Positions 55,188 through 63,378 of a stretch of DNA of 64,000 nt are shown one piece after another. A program made the position numbers and the translations under genes. This DNA is from Klebsiella spallanzanii (GTDB taxonomy: Bacteria; Pseudomonadota; Gammaproteobacteria; Enterobacterales; Enterobacteriaceae). The stretch covers positions 62,001 to 126,000 of the forward strand of contig NZ_CABGGS010000002.1 of the NCBI RefSeq assembly GCF_902158555.1. The letters are read 5' to 3'. The first letter of the stretch is position 1; every line of letters begins with the position of its first letter. Under the pieces are notes generated by a model. That model was given only the letters and a program-made list of their open reading frames with translations. It was not told the DNA's origin and ran no database searches.

Positions 55188-55526
55188 TTACAGGTTTTCT
55201 TTTGCGACTTCGAAGTGGACGGACAGCAGCCAGGCTTCTTCATCTGGCAGATTGCCGAACTGCGCGACCACTTCGCGGGCCAGCATCATTGAATCTTCTG
55301 AGATCTCTTCGAACAGGCTGGCATCCACTTCCGGCAGCGGCTCGCCGCTGATTGACCGATAGGCCATCGCCCGCACGTGGGAAGTCAGCATTTGCTCCTG
55401 AACGTCGTTGGGGACGATATTGCGGCGGCTTAACAGTGCGAAGACCTGCTGCAGCATCTCGTCAGCCAGCCTTTCAGTTAGCGTGGCCTGCTCCTCTGGG
55501 ACGTGTGTTACCGCTCCGTTATTCAC
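55188..55526 (-). CDS. small single-PRD protein
   Basis: A 112-residue protein that is little more than one PTS-regulation domain, with candidate phosphorylation histidines in LTSHVRAMAYR and LSVHFEVAKEN. It has no DNA- or RNA-binding part. A GTG at 55526 preceded by GGGG is proposed as start; the ATG at 55643 would put a perfect 20-bp palindrome and a likely promoter inside the gene. First gene of the cluster. It may compete for, or report, PTS phosphorylation to the large regulator at the other end. Confidence 0.65.
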   Translation of the reverse strand: MNNGAVTHVPEEQATLTERLADEMLQQVFALLSRRNIVPNDVQEQMLTSHVRAMAYRSISGEPLPEVDASLFEEISEDSMMLAREVVAQFGNLPDEEAWLLSVHFEVAKENL

Positions 55527-55595
55527 TTGAATTACCCCGTTGATGTCTCTGGGGATAACACTAATGCCAGGAGGAAAGAGTTTGTAGCGAGTGGT

Positions 55596-55615
55596 TTTCC
55601 ACTTCGAAGTGGAAA
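55596..55615. promoter_or_regulatory. 20-bp perfect palindrome in the cluster leader
   Basis: A perfect palindrome centred on ACTTCGAAGT, flanked by TTTCC and GGAAA, about 70 bases before the proposed PRD start. Candidate operator for the PRD regulator, or an RNA hairpin. Confidence 0.55.
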
Positions 55616-55679
55616 GAAGGACGGCAGGCGTGATCCATTTCACATAGTTATTGTGAATGTATTAATTTCAATGAATGCA

Positions 55680-55695
55680 CGTGATGAATATCACG
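55680..55695. promoter_or_regulatory. candidate CRP site for the SFCGS cluster
   Basis: CGTGATGAATATCACG, a perfect palindrome fitting TGTGA-N6-TCACA with one mismatch in each half. On the minus strand a TTGAAA (-35-like) lies just below it at 55666-55671; -10 is unclear. A further inverted repeat TTCACA/TGTGAA stands at 55639-55657. The rest of the 291-base gap to cybC shows nothing else. Confidence 0.5.
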
Positions 55696-55817
55696 AAATC
55701 ATCAGTGTTACAGTGGCGAAAGCGGGTATGCAGGAAAAGCGAAAAATGTGACGGTGATAAACTTTTAGGCTAAACAGAATGTGGGAGACATCGGCTGATG
55801 CCTCCCGGGAAGAGAAA

Positions 55818-56204
55818 TTAGCGGTACTTCTTGTGGTACTCATTGCGGGTGGTTTTAAACTCTTCCGCTGCGGCCTGGGCTTCTTTGACTTTGCCTTCGT
55901 CAGCCAGCTTTAGCGCGCCGTCGATCTGGCCGATTAGCACATCAAAACCGTGACGATAGTCTTTCATTTCCGCACTGTCAGAAGCTTTACCTTCCAGCTT
56001 CGGCGGCGTCTCTTTCTGGGCGTCAACCGCCGCAGTACGCATCTTATTCAGCGCCGCCTTCAGCTCACCGGCATCTGACGTTTTCTGCACCACTTGCAGG
56101 TTCTCGGCAAGGGTATCCATGTCTTCGCCCAGATCGGCGAAGGCCGATGCCGAACCAAGCGCAAAAGCCGATACGGCCAGCATCGCTAACAGTTTTTTAC
56201 GCAT
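55818..56204 (-). CDS. cybC: cytochrome b562 CybC
   Basis: Periplasmic four-helix heme protein of 128 residues with a 22-residue signal peptide (cut after ASAF, before ADLGEDM). The axial ligands Met7 and His102 of the mature protein are both present at the E. coli positions. Electron-carrier role not firmly known. It is the backbone gene that normally follows nrdG in E. coli, and so marks the right end of the inserted cluster. Confidence 0.95.
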   Translation of the reverse strand: MRKKLLAMLAVSAFALGSASAFADLGEDMDTLAENLQVVQKTSDAGELKAALNKMRTAAVDAQKETPPKLEGKASDSAEMKDYRHGFDVLIGQIDGALKLADEGKVKEAQAAAEEFKTTRNEYHKKYR

Positions 56205-56269
56205 TGCTCACGTCCTTTTTTATTATGAAAGTATCAAGCGGGCGCGGCAGGACGCACCCGGAACACAGG

Positions 56270-57622
56270 TCATTGCCCGGCGATTTTCATCTCCGGCAGC
56301 AGCACGGAACCGCACTGAATGTTGCTGCGCGTTTCGATATCGTCGCCGATGGTCACGATATTACGCCACATATCTTTCAGATTTCCTGCAATGGTGATCT
56401 CACTGACGGGATACTGAATTTCGCCGTTTTCTACCCAGAAGCCGGATGCGCCGCGTGAGTAGTCGCCGGTGACGCCGCTAACACCCTGCCCCATCAATTC
56501 CGTTACGACAAGACCGGTGCCCATCTCTTTAAGCAACTTTGCAAAACTCAGGCCGCGGCCGTTAATGCGCCAGTTGTGGATACCGCCCGCGTGGCCGGTG
56601 CTCTTCAGACCCAGCTTACGCGCAGAATAGTTGGTCAGCAGCCACTGGGTCAGCACGCCGTCCTTAATAATATCGCGACGTTCTGTACGCACGCCTTCGC
56701 TATCAAACGGGGTGGAAGCCAATCCTTTCAGCAGATGCGGATGCTCTTCAATGGTCAGCCAATCCGGCAGAATTTGGCTACCCAGGGAATCGAGCAGGAA
56801 AGTGGATTTACGATAAACCGAGCCGCCGGCAATCGCTCCAACCAGGTGACCAAACAGACCCGTAGCGACTTCATTGGCGAAAATGACCGGCGCTTTCATC
56901 GTCGACAGTTTACGCGGCGCCAGGCGCGATAAGGTGCGGCGAGCACACTCCTCACCGACCCATTCCGGCGATTGTAAGTCTTCAATCGCCCGGCCAATAG
57001 TGTAGGCGTAATCGCGTTCCATATCGCCATTCTCTTCGGCAATCACGCAGCTGGAGAGCGAATGGCGAGTGGAGCAGTAGCTTTGCAGCATGCCGTGGCT
57101 GTTACCAAACACCTTAATACCGTAGTGGCTATTAAAGCTTCCGCCTTCGGTATTGCTGATGCGTTTATCGGCTTTCAGCGCTACCTGTTCAGCGCGGGAA
57201 GCCAGCTCAATGGCTTCATCAGGAGAGACTTCCGCCGGGTGGAACAGGTCGAGATCCGGAGCCTCAAAAGCCAGCAGTTCTTTATCCGCCACGCCCGCGC
57301 ACGGGTCCGGCGAGGTGTAACGGGCAATATCCAGCGCCGCCTGCACCGTACGAGCGATGGCCTGCGGGCTAAGGTCAGTCGAGGAAGCGCTGCCTTTACG
57401 GTTCTGGTGATAAACGGTGATGCCCAGAGCACCATCGCTATTAAATTCTACGTTCTCCACTTCACCGTAGCGGGTGCTGACGCCAATGCCGGTGGTTTTG
57501 CTGACGGAGACTTCAGCCCCGTCGGATTTGCCTGCCGCCAGTTCCAGCGCCGTGGTCACGGCCTCTTCCAGCGTCTTACGCTGTTGTGCAACTTGAGAGA
57601 TGACTTTCATCGCTAATGCCAT
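56270..57622 (-). CDS. pmbA: metalloprotease PmbA (TldE)
   Basis: Subunit of the TldD/TldE protease that matures microcin B17 and degrades CcdA; 450 residues. It is closely similar to E. coli PmbA along its length (for example [24 protein letters not shown]). The start [10 protein letters not shown] at 57622 agrees with E. coli; there is no clear ribosome binding site, and the open frame extends further upstream into the darP region without homology. Divergent from darP. Confidence 0.93.
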   Translation of the reverse strand: MALAMKVISQVAQQRKTLEEAVTTALELAAGKSDGAEVSVSKTTGIGVSTRYGEVENVEFNSDGALGITVYHQNRKGSASSTDLSPQAIARTVQAALDIARYTSPDPCAGVADKELLAFEAPDLDLFHPAEVSPDEAIELASRAEQVALKADKRISNTEGGSFNSHYGIKVFGNSHGMLQSYCSTRHSLSSCVIAEENGDMERDYAYTIGRAIEDLQSPEWVGEECARRTLSRLAPRKLSTMKAPVIFANEVATGLFGHLVGAIAGGSVYRKSTFLLDSLGSQILPDWLTIEEHPHLLKGLASTPFDSEGVRTERRDIIKDGVLTQWLLTNYSARKLGLKSTGHAGGIHNWRINGRGLSFAKLLKEMGTGLVVTELMGQGVSGVTGDYSRGASGFWVENGEIQYPVSEITIAGNLKDMWRNIVTIGDDIETRSNIQCGSVLLPEMKIAGQ

Positions 57623-57716
57623 AATGTAAGAAGGAGTTAACTGAAGTCTAACAGAGAACCGTTTTTCAGTGCGCGCCTTAACTGGTAACATTAGCCTCTT
57701 TTTTAAGGAGCCTGAG

Positions 57717-58268
57717 ATGACAAAGCAGCCCGAAGACTGGCTCGACGACGTCCCTGGTGATGACGTCGAAGATGAAGACGATGAAATTATCTGGGTCAGT
57801 AAAAGTGAAATTAAGCGCGACGCCGAAGAACTGAAGCGTCTTGGCGCGGAAATGGTAGAGCTTGGGAAAAATGCGCTGGATAAAATCCCGCTGGATACCG
57901 ACCTGCGCGACGCCATTGAACTCGCCCAACGTATCAAGAAAGAAGGCCGCCGCCGCCAGCTGCAGCTGATTGGCAAAATGCTGCGCAGCCGCGACGTCGA
58001 GCCGATTCGTCAGGCGCTGGACAAGCTGAAGAACCGCCATAACCAGCAGGTTGCGCTGTTCCATAAGCTTGAGCAGATCCGCGATCGCCTGATTGATAAT
58101 GGCGATGACGCCGTGGCTGAAGTGCTGAACCTGTGGCCTGACGCCGACCGCCAGCAGCTGCGTTCGCTTATCCGCAACGCCAAAAAAGAGAAAGAAGGCA
58201 ACAAGCCGCCGAAATCCGCGCGTCTTATCTTCCAGTATCTGCGTGAGCTGGCCGAGAGCGAAAGCTAA
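57717..58268 (+). CDS. darP: ribosome assembly factor DarP (YjgA)
   Basis: Highly charged 183-residue protein that binds 50S precursors during peptidyl-transferase centre maturation. Same length as E. coli; acidic N-terminus ([14 protein letters not shown]), then a basic helical body ([20 protein letters not shown]). ATG at 57717 follows AAGGAG. Confidence 0.95.
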   Translation: MTKQPEDWLDDVPGDDVEDEDDEIIWVSKSEIKRDAEELKRLGAEMVELGKNALDKIPLDTDLRDAIELAQRIKKEGRRRQLQLIGKMLRSRDVEPIRQALDKLKNRHNQQVALFHKLEQIRDRLIDNGDDAVAEVLNLWPDADRQQLRSLIRNAKKEKEGNKPPKSARLIFQYLRELAESES

Positions 58269-58280
58269 TCCCGCATGACT

Positions 58281-58314
58281 CCCCGGATTAAGGCCTGTGC
58301 CTGATCCGGGCGAC
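58281..58314. repeat. REP-like palindrome after darP
   Basis: CCCGGAT (58282-58288) and ATCCGGG (58304-58310) with a 15-base loop; resembles the other REP units and may end darP transcription. Confidence 0.5.
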
Positions 58315-58757
58315 CAAAACGATCGTACGATTTATAAATCGGTTTTAATTTTCCATTTTTACCTCTGAATGCGTCTTAATTTAACGTTTATTTCACAAAG
58401 CCAGTTATCTTTTCCAGACAACCTCGTGATCCCCCTGCGCTATCAGCGACGCCGATATAAATTCAACCATCTGTTTTTATTTGATTAAATAAAAAAATCT
58501 TTTCTTTGAAGCACTGACTTTAACAGCAGTTTGCTTATCTTTGATCCATCTCTCAAAACGGTTTTTGCATTTCATTCATTATTATAATGAAAAAATAATT
58601 TCATTAATGTACAAAAAAGAAGTCATACGCAAGCGCACTCTGGCCAGTCAGTTCTGTTAATTAAAACCAGGCATCTGCAGTGGCGGAAGGTTTGGCGTCA
58701 TTACAGTTAAGGCACATGTTTTACTTAAGAGAATTCAATCCCTTATGGAGAAAACTT
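58315..58757 (+). promoter_or_regulatory. AT-rich control region of the adhE-like operon
   Basis: About 440 bases without a gene. Very AT-rich, with an odd palindrome TTCATTATTATAATGAA (58575-58591, 8-bp arms) and a further TTTCATTAATG just below it. These are candidate operators; no clear -35/-10 pair stands out. GGAG eight bases before 58758 is the ribosome binding site. Confidence 0.5.
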
Positions 58758-61427
58758 ATGTCACTCATCACCAGTAATGACGACCTCGATGCTCTCGTCG
58801 CGCGAGTACGAAAGGCGCAGCAGGCGTATGCGAACTTTCCTCAAGAGAAAGTCGACAAAATCTTCCGTGCCGCCGCGTTGGCAGCCGCTGATGCCCGCAT
58901 TCCGCTGGCAAAAATGGCGGTCGCTGAGTCCGGTATGGGCATCGTGGAAGATAAAGTGATTAAAAACCACTTCGCTTCCGAATATATCTACAACGCCTAT
59001 AAAGATGAAAAAACCTGCGGGGTTCTTGGCGAAGACGAAGCCTTCGGCACGGTGACCATCGCAGAACCCATCGGGCTGATCTGCGGGATTGTCCCCACCA
59101 CCAACCCGACTTCTACCGCCATTTTTAAATCGCTGATTAGCCTGAAAACCCGCAACGGCATCATTTTCTCGCCGCACCCACGGGCGAAAAATGCCACCAA
59201 CCGCGCGGCGGAAATCGTGCTGCGCGCCGCAGTCGAGGCCGGTGCGCCGCCGGACATCATTGGCTGGATTAACGAACCAACCGTGGATCTGTCTAACCGC
59301 CTGATGCACCACCCGGATATCAACCTGATCCTCGCCACCGGCGGGCCGGGTATGGTGAAGGCCGCCTACAGCTCCGGTAAACCGGCGATTGGCGTTGGCG
59401 CGGGCAACACCCCGGTAGTGATTGATGAAACCGCCGACGTGAAGCGGGCGGTAGCCTCCATCCTGATGTCAAAAACCTTCGATAACGGCGTGATCTGCGC
59501 TTCCGAGCAGTCGGTGGTGGTCGTGGATGCGATCTATGATGCGGTGCGCGAGCGATTTGCCAGTCACGGCGGCTACCTGCTGCAGGGGAAAGAGCTGAAG
59601 GCTGTACAGGGAATTCTGCTGAAAAACGGCGCGCTAAACGCGGCGATTGTAGGGCAGTCAGCAGTGAAAATTGCCGAAATGGCCGGGATCAGCGTACCTG
59701 CGGATACCAAAATCCTGATTGGCGAAGTCAAGGTTATCGACGATAGCGAGCCTTTCGCCCATGAAAAGCTCTCCCCGACGCTGGCTATGTACCGGGCGAA
59801 AGATTTCGCCGACGCCGTGGAGAAAGCGGTGAAGCTGGTGGATATGGGCGGCATCGGCCACACCTCCTGCCTCTATACCGACCAGGATAACCAGGCCGCG
59901 CGGGTGATGACCTTTGGCGAAAAAATGAAAACCGCGCGCATTCTGATTAACACCCCGACCTCCCACGGCGGCATTGGCGATCTCTATAACTTTAGTCTCG
60001 CACCTTCCCTGACCCTGGGCTGCGGCTCCTGGGGCGGTAACTCCATCTCGGAAAACGTCGGGCCGAAGCACCTGATCAACAAGAAAACTGTGGCAAAGCG
60101 AGCTGAAAATATGCTGTGGCATAAACTTCCCAAATCCATCTATTTTCGCCGCGGTTCTCTGCCCATCGCCCTGGATGAAGTGATCACCGATGGCCATAAG
60201 CGCGCGCTGATCGTCACCGACCGCTTCCTGTTCAACAACGGCTACGCGGACCAGATCACTTCCGTGCTGAAGGCGGCCGGCGTCGAAACCGAAGTCTTCT
60301 TTGAAGTGGAAGCCGATCCGACGCTGACCATCGTGCGTAAGGGGGCTGAGCTGGCTAACTCCTTTAAGCCAGATGTCATTATCGCCCTCGGCGGCGGCTC
60401 GCCGATGGATGCGGCGAAAATTATGTGGGTCATGTACGAACATCCGGAAACCCACTTTGAAGAGCTGGCGCTGCGCTTTATGGATATCCGCAAGCGTATC
60501 TATACCTTCCCGAAAATGGGCGTCAAAGCCCGGATGGTGGCCATCACCACCACTTCCGGCACCGGATCTGAGGTCACGCCGTTTGCGGTGGTCACCGACG
60601 ATGCCACCGGGCAGAAATATCCGCTAGCGGACTACGCGCTGACCCCGGATATGGCGATTATCGATGCTAACCTGGTGATGGATATGCCGAAGTCCCTGTG
60701 CGCCTTCGGTGGTCTGGACGCGGTGACCCACGCGCTGGAAGCCTATGTTTCCGTGCTGGCCTCCGAGTTCTCCGACGGCCAGGCGCTACAGGCGCTGAAG
60801 CTGCTGAAAGCGTATCTGCCCGCGTCGTATCACGACGGATCGAAAAATCCGGTGGCCCGCGAGCGCGTCCATAACGCGGCAACCATCGCCGGAATTGCCT
60901 TTGCCAACGCCTTCCTTGGCGTATGCCACTCGATGGCGCACAAGCTGGGCTCACAGTTCCACATTCCGCACGGTCTGGCGAACGCGCTGATGATCTGCAA
61001 CGTCATCCGCTATAACGCCAACGACAACCCGACCAAGCAGACGGCCTTCAGCCAGTACGACCGTCCACAGGCCCGCCGTCGCTATGCGGAAATTGCCGAT
61101 CACTTAGGGCTTAGCGCACCGGGGGACCGCACCGCGGCGAAAATCGAGAAGCTGCTGGCGTGGCTGGAGAGCCTCAAAGCCGAACTGGGCATTCCGAAAT
61201 CCATCCGCGAAGCAGGCGTGCAGGAAGCAGACTTCCTGGCCCACGTCGATAAGCTGTCGGAAGACGCCTTCGATGACCAGTGCACCGGCGCCAACCCGCG
61301 CTATCCGCTGATTTCTGAACTGAAACAGCTGTTGTTAGACAGCTACTACGGAAACAAATACGCAGAAAAATTACCGGCCTCTGCCGCAGAAAAGCCCAGC
61401 AAAGCGGAGGTCGTCGCGCAGAAATAA
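58758..61427 (+). CDS. AdhE-type bifunctional acetaldehyde/alcohol dehydrogenase (paralog)
   Basis: An 889-residue fusion. The N-terminal part (about 1-440) is a CoA-acylating aldehyde dehydrogenase with catalytic Cys247 (NGVICASEQ); the C-terminal part (about 450-870) is an iron-dependent alcohol dehydrogenase with GGGSPMDAAK and iron ligands in GGLDAVTHALEAY and HSMAHKLGSQFHIPHG. It reduces an acyl-CoA to an alcohol or works in reverse. The main adhE of enterobacteria lies elsewhere near tdk, so this is probably a second copy with another substrate or signal. First of a three-gene operon with two further aldehyde/alcohol enzymes. Confidence 0.85.
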   Translation: MSLITSNDDLDALVARVRKAQQAYANFPQEKVDKIFRAAALAAADARIPLAKMAVAESGMGIVEDKVIKNHFASEYIYNAYKDEKTCGVLGEDEAFGTVTIAEPIGLICGIVPTTNPTSTAIFKSLISLKTRNGIIFSPHPRAKNATNRAAEIVLRAAVEAGAPPDIIGWINEPTVDLSNRLMHHPDINLILATGGPGMVKAAYSSGKPAIGVGAGNTPVVIDETADVKRAVASILMSKTFDNGVICASEQSVVVVDAIYDAVRERFASHGGYLLQGKELKAVQGILLKNGALNAAIVGQSAVKIAEMAGISVPADTKILIGEVKVIDDSEPFAHEKLSPTLAMYRAKDFADAVEKAVKLVDMGGIGHTSCLYTDQDNQAARVMTFGEKMKTARILINTPTSHGGIGDLYNFSLAPSLTLGCGSWGGNSISENVGPKHLINKKTVAKRAENMLWHKLPKSIYFRRGSLPIALDEVITDGHKRALIVTDRFLFNNGYADQITSVLKAAGVETEVFFEVEADPTLTIVRKGAELANSFKPDVIIALGGGSPMDAAKIMWVMYEHPETHFEELALRFMDIRKRIYTFPKMGVKARMVAITTTSGTGSEVTPFAVVTDDATGQKYPLADYALTPDMAIIDANLVMDMPKSLCAFGGLDAVTHALEAYVSVLASEFSDGQALQALKLLKAYLPASYHDGSKNPVARERVHNAATIAGIAFANAFLGVCHSMAHKLGSQFHIPHGLANALMICNVIRYNANDNPTKQTAFSQYDRPQARRRYAEIADHLGLSAPGDRTAAKIEKLLAWLESLKAELGIPKSIREAGVQEADFLAHVDKLSEDAFDDQCTGANPRYPLISELKQLLLDSYYGNKYAEKLPASAAEKPSKAEVVAQK

Positions 61428-61460
61428 TCAGTTAATCAACATTCAAAAGAGTGGCTGACC

Positions 61461-61482
61461 CGGCGGTAAGTGATTACCGCCG
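61461..61482 (+). other. intercistronic hairpin
   Basis: A 9-bp perfect stem CGGCGGTAA/TTACCGCCG (61461-61469, 61474-61482) closed by a GTGA (GNRA-type) tetraloop, no U run. Likely an mRNA structure between the first two genes. Confidence 0.65.
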
Positions 61483-61534
61483 CTCAGAGCCAGATTTTTA
61501 GAGAAAGTCGAAAGATATCATCATGGAGAAAAAT

Positions 61535-63046
61535 ATGACTACTGTACCAAGACTGAAATATTTCGTTGATGGTCAATGGCGCGTTTCGCAGACTGAACGC
61601 TATATGGACGTCTATAACCCAAGTACCGGCGAAGTCATGGCTCAGGCCCCCTGCTGCACCGAGCAAGAAGTGCTGGATGCCGTTGCCGCAGCCCGTAAAG
61701 CCTTTCCGGCGTGGTCAAATACTCCGGCGATTAAACGCTCGCAAATTATGTTCCGCGTTCGCGAATTATTAATGCAGCATCAGGAACGCTTAACCGAGCT
61801 GGTGGCAAAAGAAAACGGTAAAGCCTGGGGCGATGCCCAGGGCGATGTCTTAAAAGCCAAAGAAGGCACTGAGCTGGCTTGTTCCATCCCCACGCTGCTG
61901 GCGGGTGAAAACCTGATGGACGCTTCCGCCGGGATCGACACTAATCTTTATCGCGAGCCGATTGGCGTCTTCGCCGGTATCGTGCCGTTTAACTTCCCCG
62001 CGATGATCCCGATGGGGTGGATGGCGCCATTATGCGTCGCTTCCGGTAACACCATGGTCATTAAAGCCGCCAGCATGACGCCGATGACCTGTATGGAAAT
62101 CACCAAACTCTATCAGGAAGCGGGCGTGCCGGATGGGGTTATCAACGTCGTGACCTGTTCGCGTAATGAAGCCGATATTCTGCTGACCCACCCGGATGTC
62201 AACGGCGTCTCCTTCGTCGGTTCCACCTCCGTCGGTCTGCACGTTTACTCTAAAGCAGCGGCTCACGGCAAACGCGTTCAGGCGTTGTGTGAAGCCAAAA
62301 ACCACGCGCTGGTGCTGGCCGACGCGCCAATTAACCGCACCGCCGCAGGGATTATCAACGCCGCCTTCGGCTGCGCGGGTGAACGCTGCATGGCGCTGCC
62401 GGTCGTCGTGGTGCAGGAAGAGATAGCCGATAAACTGATTGCCGCCGTGGTTGAAAAAGCCAAACAGCTGAAAATCGGCCCCGGGTATCTGCGCGATACC
62501 GATATGGGTCCGGTGATTTCTAAAGACCACAAACAGTCGGTTATCAACTGGATTAATAAAGGGATCGAAGAAGGTGCGAAGGTCGTGCTTGATGGCCGCG
62601 ACATCAAAGTTCCGGGCCAGGAGAAAGGCTTCTACGTCGGGCCAACCGTGCTGGATCATGTGACCGAAGAGATGAGCGTCGGGACGCAAGAAATTTTCGG
62701 GCCGGTACTGTGCTTTAAACGGGTGAAAACCTTCGAAGAAGGTCTGCAATTAATGAACAATAACCCGTTTGCCAACGGCTCGGTTATTTTCACCCAAAGC
62801 GGCTACTACGCTCGTGAATTCCAGAAACGCACCCACGGCGGTATGGTGGGGATTAACGTCGGTATCCCGGTACCGGTTGGCGTATTCCCGTTCTCAGGCC
62901 ATAAACAGTCTTTCTTCGGCGACCTGCACTGCCTGGGCAAAGACGGCGTGCGTTTCTATACCGAATCCAAATGCGTGACCTCTCGCTGGTTTGATGAAGA
63001 AGAAGCGAAACGTGAAAAAGTCGACTCCTGGGACGGTACGATTTAA
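61535..63046 (+). CDS. MmsA-type aldehyde dehydrogenase (methylmalonate-semialdehyde dehydrogenase family)
   Basis: A 503-residue aldehyde dehydrogenase closest in motif to the CoA-acylating MmsA/IolA group. Catalytic Cys285 is in CAGERCMA. The residue aligned with the general-base Glu of hydrolytic enzymes is Leu251 (VQALCEAKNH), which fits CoA-dependent catalysis. C-terminal VGINVGIPVPVGVFPFSGHKQSF is typical. It differs clearly from IolA at 15356. ATG at 61535 with ATGGAG upstream is chosen over the ATG at 61523, which serves as the ribosome binding site. Substrate unknown. Confidence 0.8.
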   Translation: MTTVPRLKYFVDGQWRVSQTERYMDVYNPSTGEVMAQAPCCTEQEVLDAVAAARKAFPAWSNTPAIKRSQIMFRVRELLMQHQERLTELVAKENGKAWGDAQGDVLKAKEGTELACSIPTLLAGENLMDASAGIDTNLYREPIGVFAGIVPFNFPAMIPMGWMAPLCVASGNTMVIKAASMTPMTCMEITKLYQEAGVPDGVINVVTCSRNEADILLTHPDVNGVSFVGSTSVGLHVYSKAAAHGKRVQALCEAKNHALVLADAPINRTAAGIINAAFGCAGERCMALPVVVVQEEIADKLIAAVVEKAKQLKIGPGYLRDTDMGPVISKDHKQSVINWINKGIEEGAKVVLDGRDIKVPGQEKGFYVGPTVLDHVTEEMSVGTQEIFGPVLCFKRVKTFEEGLQLMNNNPFANGSVIFTQSGYYAREFQKRTHGGMVGINVGIPVPVGVFPFSGHKQSFFGDLHCLGKDGVRFYTESKCVTSRWFDEEEAKREKVDSWDGTI

Positions 63047-63062
63047 TCGGAAATATAAATAT

Positions 63063-63126
63063 TATCCTAAATAATTCAAGTTGCCGGGAAGCCAGCACAC
63101 CAGTAGCTTGAAGTATGGCTAGTATA
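63063..63126. repeat. internally deleted ERIC element
   Basis: About 64 bp with both ERIC ends (CCTAAATAATTCAAGTTGC and TAGCTTGAAGTATGGC) but without the central half. It shares its last bases with the intact ERIC that follows. Confidence 0.7.
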
Positions 63127-63251
63127 TACCCTAAATAATTCGAGTTGCATGCAGGCGGCAAGAGAACGAATCCCCAGGAGCTTACTAAAGTAAGTGACTG
63201 GGGTGAGTGAGTGCAGCCAACGCACATGCAACTTGAAGTATGACGGGTATA
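63125..63251. repeat. ERIC element 4
   Basis: Exactly 127 bp from TATACCC to GGGTATA, with the canonical core (CCCCAGGAGCTTAC, AAGTAAGTGACTGGGGTGAG). Fills most of the 332-base gap between the second and third genes of the operon. Confidence 0.95.
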
Positions 63252-63256
63252 GCTCC

Positions 63257-63286
63257 CTCCAGATATTGCTCCGGCAATATCTGGAG
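63257..63286 (+). other. strong hairpin before the Fe-ADH gene
   Basis: A 13-bp perfect stem CTCCAGATATTGC/GCAATATCTGGAG (63257-63269, 63274-63286) with a TCCG tetraloop. A T run occurs only at 63298-63304, 11 bases later, so it is a weak terminator or a stabilising structure. The next 70 bases up to 63378 hold only AT-rich sequence and the ribosome binding site. Confidence 0.7.
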
Positions 63287-63378
63287 CAATAACAGGATTT
63301 TTTTATTCTGCACGTGTCGCTGAATCACAAATGACGAATGCACACTAAAAAAATCCTTAATATTAAATGGAGTTTCCT

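Noticed and set aside
50043-55526. The cluster as the known D-glucosaminate (dga) operon
   Set aside because: DgaE- and DgaF-like enzymes are present, but the mannose-family PTS genes dgaABCD and the sigma-54 activator dgaR are missing and replaced by SFCGS/DUF proteins and a PRD/EIIA regulator.
55527-55643. Longer PRD protein starting at the ATG at 55643
   Set aside because: The added 39 residues are not PRD-like and would place the 20-bp palindrome and part of the likely promoter inside the gene; the GTG at 55526 fits family length better, though this is not certain.
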